DNA from: Ruminococcus flavefaciens
Lineage (GTDB): Bacteria > Bacillota > Clostridia > Oscillospirales > Ruminococcaceae
Assembly (NCBI GenBank): GCA_015067005.1
Contig: SVNH01000006.1
Coordinates: forward strand, 1 to 64,000
Direction: 5' to 3'
Length of the DNA: 64,000 bases
The notes under the pieces are model-generated. The model saw only the letters and a program-made list of their open reading frames with translations. It did no database searches and had not been told where the DNA came from. Both the position numbers and the translations under genes were made by a program. Below are positions 59,129 to 64,000 of this stretch, piece after piece. Position 1 is the first letter of the stretch; each line of letters begins with the position of its first letter.

Positions 59129-59983
59129 TTAGTCTATTTTAACGAAGTACGGCTTGCGGTCCTTGAAATATGCAAGGTGTCTGAATCCTGCGGCTGAGGC
59201 TATCTCAGCGCCTTCCGCAACGTTTGCACCAATGTCCTCAACGGTATGTGAATCAGAACCTATCGTAAGTATCTCACCGCCGAGTTCGCGGAACATCTTA
59301 ACATATTTCAGATCCGGGAATGCCGCTCCGAAACCCTGACGAAGCCCTGATGTGTTTATCTCGATACCCTTGCCGTTCTGAATGAGCATCCGAAAGCTTT
59401 CCTCAATAATGTCATCGAACCGGCTTATATCGGCTTCTATACCGTTTCGCTGCTTCATATAGCGCAGGCAGTATGTAAGGTGTCCGATAACATCGAACAG
59501 ACCTGTGCGGCAGAGATCATTGACCTCTTTGAAGTAGCGTTCAAGAAGAGCGTATATCTCGTTCATAGAAAGCTTTTCGTAGTCTATGAAGTAGAAGTCC
59601 TTCTCGCCGAGCACCTGATGTACAGAGCCTATAATGAAATCAACTCTTTTATCGGCGTTCACTTTCTGAGCAGCTTCAACATCATGAAGTATCTGTCCGA
59701 GTTCAACACCGCATATCATATTAAGCTTACCGTTATATTTCTCTTTAAGCGCGGTTACTGCCGCGACGGAGCTTTCAAAATCTAAAGCGTAATCGAAGCT
59801 TTCGCAGAGTTCCCATTCATCGGGACTGTAATGCTCCTTAGTGTACCATGCATTACATTCACAGTGGTCAGTTATCGCATAGGCAGCAAGACCTATCTCC
59901 GCGGCACGAGCTGCACAAAGTTCAATATCCGCCTCTGAATCCACGGAAAACTGAGTATGAGTGTGACAGTCAATAAGAGTCAT
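59129..59983 (-). CDS. PHP-domain phosphatase, histidinol-phosphatase (HisJ) type
   Basis: 284 aa from ATG 59983 ('aagaggtga' upstream). DCHTHTQFSVDSEADIELCA carries the HxH metal motif, then AITDHCECNAW, MICGVELGQI, DFIIGSVHQVLGEKD and EILTIGSDSHTVEDIG, all PHP metal sites. It is similar to the HisJ/HisK family of histidinol phosphate phosphatases, but other phosphoester substrates are possible. It lies upstream of the Lrp gene in the same operon. Confidence 0.9.
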   Translation of the reverse strand: MTLIDCHTHTQFSVDSEADIELCAARAAEIGLAAYAITDHCECNAWYTKEHYSPDEWELCESFDYALDFESSVAAVTALKEKYNGKLNMICGVELGQILHDVEAAQKVNADKRVDFIIGSVHQVLGEKDFYFIDYEKLSMNEIYALLERYFKEVNDLCRTGLFDVIGHLTYCLRYMKQRNGIEADISRFDDIIEESFRMLIQNGKGIEINTSGLRQGFGAAFPDLKYVKMFRELGGEILTIGSDSHTVEDIGANVAEGAEIASAAGFRHLAYFKDRKPYFVKID

Positions 59984-60092
59984 ATATTCACCTCTTGAGA
60001 TCAATGTATTCTATTATTATATCACATCGGGAGTTAATTTTCCACTGTTTTTACAAATTTGTAAGATTAAAAAATAAAATTAATGATAGGTC

Positions 60093-60121
60093 TTTATTTT
60101 TTTATAATAGTATGTTATAAT
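60093..60121 (+). promoter_or_regulatory. Promoter of the ACT/UPF0210 leader transcript
   Basis: A weak -35 (TTTATT at 60093-60098) lies 17 bases from TATAAT (60116-60121). It would start RNA near 60128. Confidence 0.5.
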
Positions 60122-60122
60122 T

Positions 60123-60347
60123 AATGCGTCCGCAATAAACGCATTATGGCGGTTATTGCCGCGAACTATGTTCGGGGAGCGCAAATTGCTTGAAAAACAG
60201 AGAATTTGTGCATCGCACTGATTGATGTCAAGCTCATTTTGTCCTGAAGGACAAAACAAAGTGCAGGAAAAATCATCATTATTTTAGTTTTTTCTGCACT
60301 TTGACAGCTCAAAAATGCCTTTCTAAATCTGTATAAAGGCATTTTTG
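60123..60347 (+). ncRNA. Structured leader/attenuator with string of palindromes C
   Basis: After the promoter come AATGCGT/ACGCATT, GGCGG/CCGCC-type and CGAAC/GTTCG hairpins, then TTTTGTCC (60237) with GGACAAAA (60249), CAAAGTGCAG (60257) with CTGCACTTTG (60294), and last CAAAAATGCCTTT (60310) with AAAGGCATTTTTG (60335), a 13-bp stem with U-run, i.e. a terminator, ~80 bases before the ACT gene. This looks like a leader that ends transcription conditionally, or an independent RNA. Confidence 0.5.
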
Positions 60348-60352
60348 AATTG
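60310..60352 (+). terminator. Terminator within the leader of the ACT gene
   Basis: CAAAAATGCCTTT pairs with AAAGGCATTTTTG (13 bp), the 3' arm itself ending in a run of T. It stands before, not after, a gene. Confidence 0.7.
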
Positions 60353-60428
60353 TTGAGCAGACATTGATTATAACAGACATTGCAGCTTTGATTCTATTGC
60401 TGCATAAGATCAAACGGAGGTATTTTTT

Positions 60429-60698
60429 ATGAGAGCAGTCGTAACTGTAATAGGCAAGGATACTGTCGGTATTCTTCACAAGGTAAGCGGTATCTGTGCA
60501 GAATACAACGTAAACGTTATCGAAGTAACACAGAGCGTACTTCAGGATATGTTCGCAATGATTATGCTCGTTGACATCTCTTCTATCAACACTGATTTTG
60601 CAAAGCTCGTTGGAAGCATGGATTCCCTCGGAAAGCAGCTCGGGCTTTCCATACACACAATGCATGAGGATATTTTCAACTCAATGCACACAGTTTGA
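60429..60698 (+). CDS. ACT-domain protein (UPF0237)
   Basis: 89 aa, single ACT domain (AVVTVIGKDTVGILHKVSGI, CAEYNVNVIEVTQSVLQDMF, AMIMLVDISSINTDFAK), similar to GcvR-type amino-acid sensors. In many Firmicutes it is coupled to the UPF0210 gene, as here (25-base gap). 'acggagg' upstream. The pair's job is undefined. Confidence 0.9.
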   Translation: MRAVVTVIGKDTVGILHKVSGICAEYNVNVIEVTQSVLQDMFAMIMLVDISSINTDFAKLVGSMDSLGKQLGLSIHTMHEDIFNSMHTV

Positions 60699-60723
60699 TC
60701 TATAACTGAAAGGAAGTTCGTTA

Positions 60724-62082
60724 ATGCTTAACGCTTATAATATTCTCGAAACAATTAGAATGATACAGGATGAATACCTCGATATACGTACTATCACTAT
60801 GGGTATCTCTCTCCTCGATTGTATCGACACTGATATTGATAAAGCCTGCGAAAAGGTTTATAACAAAATAGTCTCAAAGGCTGGAAATCTTGTAAAGATC
60901 GGTCAGCAGATCGAAACTGAATACGGTATCCCGATCGTAAACAAGAGAATTTCCGTAACCCCTATTGCTATGCTCTGCGCTGCTTGTCCGAACGGCGATC
61001 CGGTAAAGTTCGCAAAGGCACTCCAGAAGGCTGCTGATACCTGCGGAGTAAACTTCATAGGCGGCTACTCTGCCCTCGTACATAAGGGATTCAGCGCCGG
61101 TGATATGGCTCTCATAAAGTCTATCCCGGAGGCTCTCGATGTTACTCAGAATATCTGTTCATCTGTAAATATAGGCTCAACGAAGTCCGGTATAAACATG
61201 GACGCTGTTAAGATCATGGGACAGATCGTGAAGCAGTCCGCTGAAAGAACTGCCGACCGAGACTGCATAGGTCCTGCTAAGCTCGTTGTATTCTGCAATG
61301 CCGTTGAGGATAATCCGTTCATGGCTGGTGCATTCCACGGTGTCGGTGAGCCTGACTGTGAAATACACGTTGGTGTATCAGGTCCGGGCGTTGTACGCGC
61401 AGCACTTACAAAGTACCCCGACGCTTCTATTGATGAACTCGCAGATGTCATCAAAAAGACTGCTTTCAAGATCACTCGTATGGGACAACTCGTCGGTGCA
61501 AGAGCCTCTGAACTTCTCGGTGTTCCTTTCGGTATCGTTGACCTTTCACTCGCTCCTACTCCGGCTGTTGGCGACAGCGTTGCTCATATCCTTGAGGAAA
61601 TGGGACTTGAAATGTGTGGAACTCACGGTACTACTGCCTGCCTTGCAATGCTTAACGATGCTGTCAAGAAGGGCGGAGTAATGGCATCTTCGACAGTCGG
61701 CGGACTTTCAGGTGCATTCATTCCTGTTTCAGAGGATGCAGGTATGATAGACGCAGCTGTTGCAGGTGTACTCAGTCTTGAGAAACTCGAAGCTATGACC
61801 GCTGTTTGCTCAGTTGGTCTCGATATGATAGTTGTTCCCGGCGAGATCTCACCGGAGACTATTTCCGCTATTATAGCCGATGAAGCTGCTATCGGCATGG
61901 TAAATTCCAAGACCACAGCAGTACGTCTTATCCCTGCTATCGGAAAGAAGGAGGGTGAAACTCTCGAATTCGGCGGACTTCTCGGAAGCGGTCCTGTAAT
62001 GCCGGTAAGAGAGAAATCACCTGCAAAATTCATCAACCGCGGCGGACGTATCCCTGCACCAATGCAGAGCCTCAAAAACTAA
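60724..62082 (+). CDS. PFL-like UPF0210 family protein
   Basis: 452 aa with the UPF0210/DUF711 pattern: [80 protein letters not shown] and [20 protein letters not shown]. It has a glycyl-radical-like fold by homology but no radical loop. Co-occurring ACT gene upstream. Function unknown; substrate-binding in amino-acid metabolism is speculative. A terminator follows. Confidence 0.92.
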   Translation: MLNAYNILETIRMIQDEYLDIRTITMGISLLDCIDTDIDKACEKVYNKIVSKAGNLVKIGQQIETEYGIPIVNKRISVTPIAMLCAACPNGDPVKFAKALQKAADTCGVNFIGGYSALVHKGFSAGDMALIKSIPEALDVTQNICSSVNIGSTKSGINMDAVKIMGQIVKQSAERTADRDCIGPAKLVVFCNAVEDNPFMAGAFHGVGEPDCEIHVGVSGPGVVRAALTKYPDASIDELADVIKKTAFKITRMGQLVGARASELLGVPFGIVDLSLAPTPAVGDSVAHILEEMGLEMCGTHGTTACLAMLNDAVKKGGVMASSTVGGLSGAFIPVSEDAGMIDAAVAGVLSLEKLEAMTAVCSVGLDMIVVPGEISPETISAIIADEAAIGMVNSKTTAVRLIPAIGKKEGETLEFGGLLGSGPVMPVREKSPAKFINRGGRIPAPMQSLKN

Positions 62083-62114
62083 CGGGTTGTCCCCGATCAA
62101 TGCAATAACCAAAC

Positions 62115-62133
62115 GGGCGAACATCGTTCGCCC
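62115..62133 (+). terminator. Terminator after UPF0210 gene
   Basis: GGGCGAAC and GTTCGCCC, an 8-bp stem with a 3-base loop, then 'ttgcttttat'. Confidence 0.75.
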
Positions 62134-62154
62134 TTGCTTTTATAAGGAGAAGCT

Positions 62155-62628
62155 ATGGAGATAATAAAGGCTGATATTTCATTTTTTGAAGCAGTTAAGC
62201 GGATAACTCACGATACTATAAATGCAGTATATCCCCACTATTATCCCGACGGCGCAGTGAGATTTTTCCTTGATTATCATAACAAAGACAGCATCATAAA
62301 TGATATTGAAGCCGGAAAGGTGTTCATACTGCTTGATGACGGTGTTCCCGCCGGAACAGTAACGATAAACGCCAACGACATCGGACGCTTTTTCGTCCTT
62401 CCTGAATATCAGGGACGCGGCTTTGGCAGTAAGCTGCTGCGTTTCGCTGAGAATATAGTCTTTTCTGAATATGACGAAGCAGTCCTGAGTTCATCTTTTC
62501 CAGCTAAACAGATATATCTCAGCAAAGGCTACGTTCCTACTGATTACCACATACTGGATGCCTTCGGAGATCATCTCTGCTTCGATAATATGAAAAAGAA
62601 AAAAGAGGTCTTTGAACGTGAAACTTAA
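62155..62628 (+). CDS. GNAT-family acetyltransferase
   Basis: 157-aa N-acetyltransferase with a GNAT acetyl-CoA loop FFVLPEYQGRGFGSKLLRF (the Q/RxxGxG/A motif) and strand IFVL. Residues KVFILLDDGVPAGTVTIN precede it. The substrate is unknown. It is transcribed with the kinase that follows; the two overlap by about 10 bases using GTG 62618 as the start of the latter. 'aaggag' upstream of ATG. Confidence 0.9.
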   Translation: MEIIKADISFFEAVKRITHDTINAVYPHYYPDGAVRFFLDYHNKDSIINDIEAGKVFILLDDGVPAGTVTINANDIGRFFVLPEYQGRGFGSKLLRFAENIVFSEYDEAVLSSSFPAKQIYLSKGYVPTDYHILDAFGDHLCFDNMKKKKEVFERET

Positions 62629-63619
62629 TGAACTCCCATCTCTGTTCGGGATAAGCAGCGTTTATGATATATCTCCGTTCGGAACAGGTCACATAAATTC
62701 AACATATCATGTCGTTTCTGCCGGCGGTGAATACATTCTCCAGTCCATAAACAGGAATGTGTTTCATGATCCGGGAAGTGTAATGAACAACATTTCACTG
62801 ATCGTTAAGGCTTTTGCCGATACCGGAAGCGACATCGGCATTCCGGAATATCTGTCCGCAAACGGCAGAAACTACGCAGTCTGTAATGGTGAGTTCTGGC
62901 GTATGTACCGCTATATAAAAGCCTCACACGTCACTGAAAACAGCGACTTTTTATCCGGCTGCGCTTTCGGAAGCTTCATCAGGATAACTGACGGTCTGAA
63001 GCTTCAGCCCGTCATTGAGGGCTATCACGATATTGATCACTATTTCAAACGCTTCATACAATTGTCCAAAAGTAAAAATACTGATGCCGCGGTCATACAA
63101 AAACTCAGCAGCATCAACGATACGTTAAAAAGCATTTTCAGCAGCGGCATCCCGCTGCGCTGTATTCACGGCGATGCTAAAGCAGACAATGTTATAACCG
63201 GCGATAAATGCACAATAATAGATCTTGACACCGCTATGCAGGGATTCGCTGCGCTCGATTACGGCGACCTGATACGGTCGGTCTGCCGCAGCGGAAATGC
63301 TTCACCTGAGCGCATAAGCCGTATCACTCAAGGCTTCGCAAAAGGGCTCGGAGGCGTACTTACAGCCAGCGAGATAGATTCGCTGTATTATGGCATACTC
63401 TGGGTCACCGCAGAGCTTGCCATCCGCTACCTCACGGACTACATCAGCGGTGAACGCTACTTCCGTGACAAAACTCCGGAAGAATGTCTCAAACGTTCAG
63501 ACGAGCTGCTGAGACAGCTCGATATGTTTACTTCAAATGGCAGCGAAATAAAAAATATCATACAAGTTTCATTCAGTAAAACGATTTACGGAGGGGATCA
63601 TGCAGTTCAAAGCTTCTGA
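62618..63619 (+). CDS. Aminoglycoside/sugar phosphotransferase-fold kinase
   Basis: 333 aa; GTG 62618 with 'gaggt' eight bases before fits better than the TTG at 62612. It has an APH/choline-kinase fold: GHINSTYHVVSAGGEYILQS (Lys/ATP loop), CIHGDAKADNVITGDKCTII (catalytic HGD), DLDTAMQGFAALDYGDLIR. NahK (N-acetylhexosamine 1-kinase) proteins share this layout, so a sugar 1-kinase is a better guess than antibiotic resistance. Overlaps the next ORF by ~20 bases. Confidence 0.85.
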   Translation: MKLNELPSLFGISSVYDISPFGTGHINSTYHVVSAGGEYILQSINRNVFHDPGSVMNNISLIVKAFADTGSDIGIPEYLSANGRNYAVCNGEFWRMYRYIKASHVTENSDFLSGCAFGSFIRITDGLKLQPVIEGYHDIDHYFKRFIQLSKSKNTDAAVIQKLSSINDTLKSIFSSGIPLRCIHGDAKADNVITGDKCTIIDLDTAMQGFAALDYGDLIRSVCRSGNASPERISRITQGFAKGLGGVLTASEIDSLYYGILWVTAELAIRYLTDYISGERYFRDKTPEECLKRSDELLRQLDMFTSNGSEIKNIIQVSFSKTIYGGDHAVQSF

Positions 63620-64000
63620 GACTGCCATTGCGGTCAAAAAAGTAACCGATATGTTCGGTATCGAAATAATAGCAGATCAGAAACGCTTCTGTGCAGCTTT
63701 CAGTGATCTTGCGCCAAAGCTTTCAAAGGAAAACAAAGCGTTTTACGTCGCACTGAGCGAAAACTTGGGTAAACTCTATCTTAGAGAAAATGAGAACGTG
63801 CTCTCAGGCGATAAGCTGCCGGAAACCGTCATAAGACTCGCCGTGAGTTCGATAGGCGAATACCTAAACGAAGAAAAAGCCGAAATGGTTGCTTACAGCA
63901 TCGCCTACGCCCTTGGCTGGGATATTGAAAACAGTGCTCCTGCTCAGCCCTCCGAAACATCTACCGGAACAGTCATAGAGGAACTGTTCAGAAAAGCCGA
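63600..64000 (+). CDS. Partial ORF at window edge, unknown
   Basis: ATG 63600 ('cggagggg' upstream) opens a frame that runs off the window after 133 codons: MQFKASETAIAVKKVTDMFG, FCAAFSDLAPKLSKENKAFY, AEMVAYSIAYALGWDIENS. The helical pattern with 'xxFSDLAPKL' and 'YALGW' resembles an N-terminal module seen in several gut-Firmicute multidomain proteins (by eye only). It overlaps the kinase gene, so it is in the same operon. Confidence 0.6.
   Translation, partial: MQFKASETAIAVKKVTDMFGIEIIADQKRFCAAFSDLAPKLSKENKAFYVALSENLGKLYLRENENVLSGDKLPETVIRLAVSSIGEYLNEEKAEMVAYSIAYALGWDIENSAPAQPSETSTGTVIEELFRKA

Larger units (their letters stand above)
59984..60428. other. Intergenic region with structured leader
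   Basis: About 440 bases. The left part has the minus-strand promoter of the PHP gene (TATAAT at 60021-60016 on that strand). The right part (60093-60350) is a promoter and palindrome-rich leader, described separately. Confidence 0.6.

Overview
The window looks like a chromosome segment of a low-to-mid GC, obligately anaerobic, probably cellulolytic and spore-forming Firmicute of the Ruminococcus type (Oscillospiraceae). Evidence: a SpoVM-like 27-residue ORF, remnants of a GH9 cellulase, a sensory-type [FeFe]-hydrogenase protein, MEP-pathway genes (ispE plus a decayed dxs), many GGDEF/EAL proteins, clostridial-type NifS/NifU-like Fe-S genes, and strong TTGACA-17-TATAAT or extended (TGTGG)TATAAT promoters. 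Genus-level naming is inference; no 16S or ribosomal gene is present.

1-20 kb is accessory and decaying. A paired chromate transporter (35-1151) is followed by a truncated ArsR gene fused at a deletion junction to a frameshifted dxs remnant. Intact genes (MATE pump with divergent AraC regulator, NAD-dependent epimerase, iron alcohol dehydrogenase) alternate with broken ones (SDR, GH9 cellulase, serine recombinase tail, sensor N-terminus, IS1380 and IS630 fragments, integrase and HTH scraps). Inside this graveyard lies an intact three-gene operon (15107-10557): a fused GHMP sugar kinase/nucleotidyltransferase, a MATE-type transporter fused to an RsbW-like ATPase domain, and a GT8 glycosyltransferase. 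An intact xis/int pair (18.1-19.6 kb) sits beside tRNA-Ser(CGA).

20-32 kb holds a two-component system with an ABC exporter (resistance/self-protection type), a Cache-GGDEF protein with a cytidine-deaminase-like neighbour, a VanX-type dipeptidase, a PIG-L deacetylase, a GntR/FadR regulator with a TtcA-like thiolase, PspA with a small membrane protein, and a SpoVM-like ORF missing from the ORF track.

32-48 kb is a signalling block: EAL protein, HydS-type hydrogenase sensor, DivIVA-like protein, an orphan sugar-binding lipoprotein next to a GGDEF sensor, and a five-gene set (zinc-ribbon/LRR protein, Ser/Thr kinase, TerY-like vWA, PP2C phosphatase, and a deaminase-fold protein with a prion-like YPQQ-repeat tail). 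The last protein looks like a zinc-ligand-less paralog of the deaminase-like protein at 25.5-26.3 kb.

48-64 kb is more housekeeping: NifS/NifU, a GAF-GGDEF diguanylate cyclase, VanW/YqeG, a flippase and CobW GTPase, a PHP-Lrp-aminotransferase-IspE run, an ACT/UPF0210 pair behind a highly structured leader, a GNAT enzyme, a sugar/aminoglycoside-type kinase and a partial ORF. Three intergenic strings of palindromes (10.3, 49.8 and 60.1 kb) are not explained by any gene.
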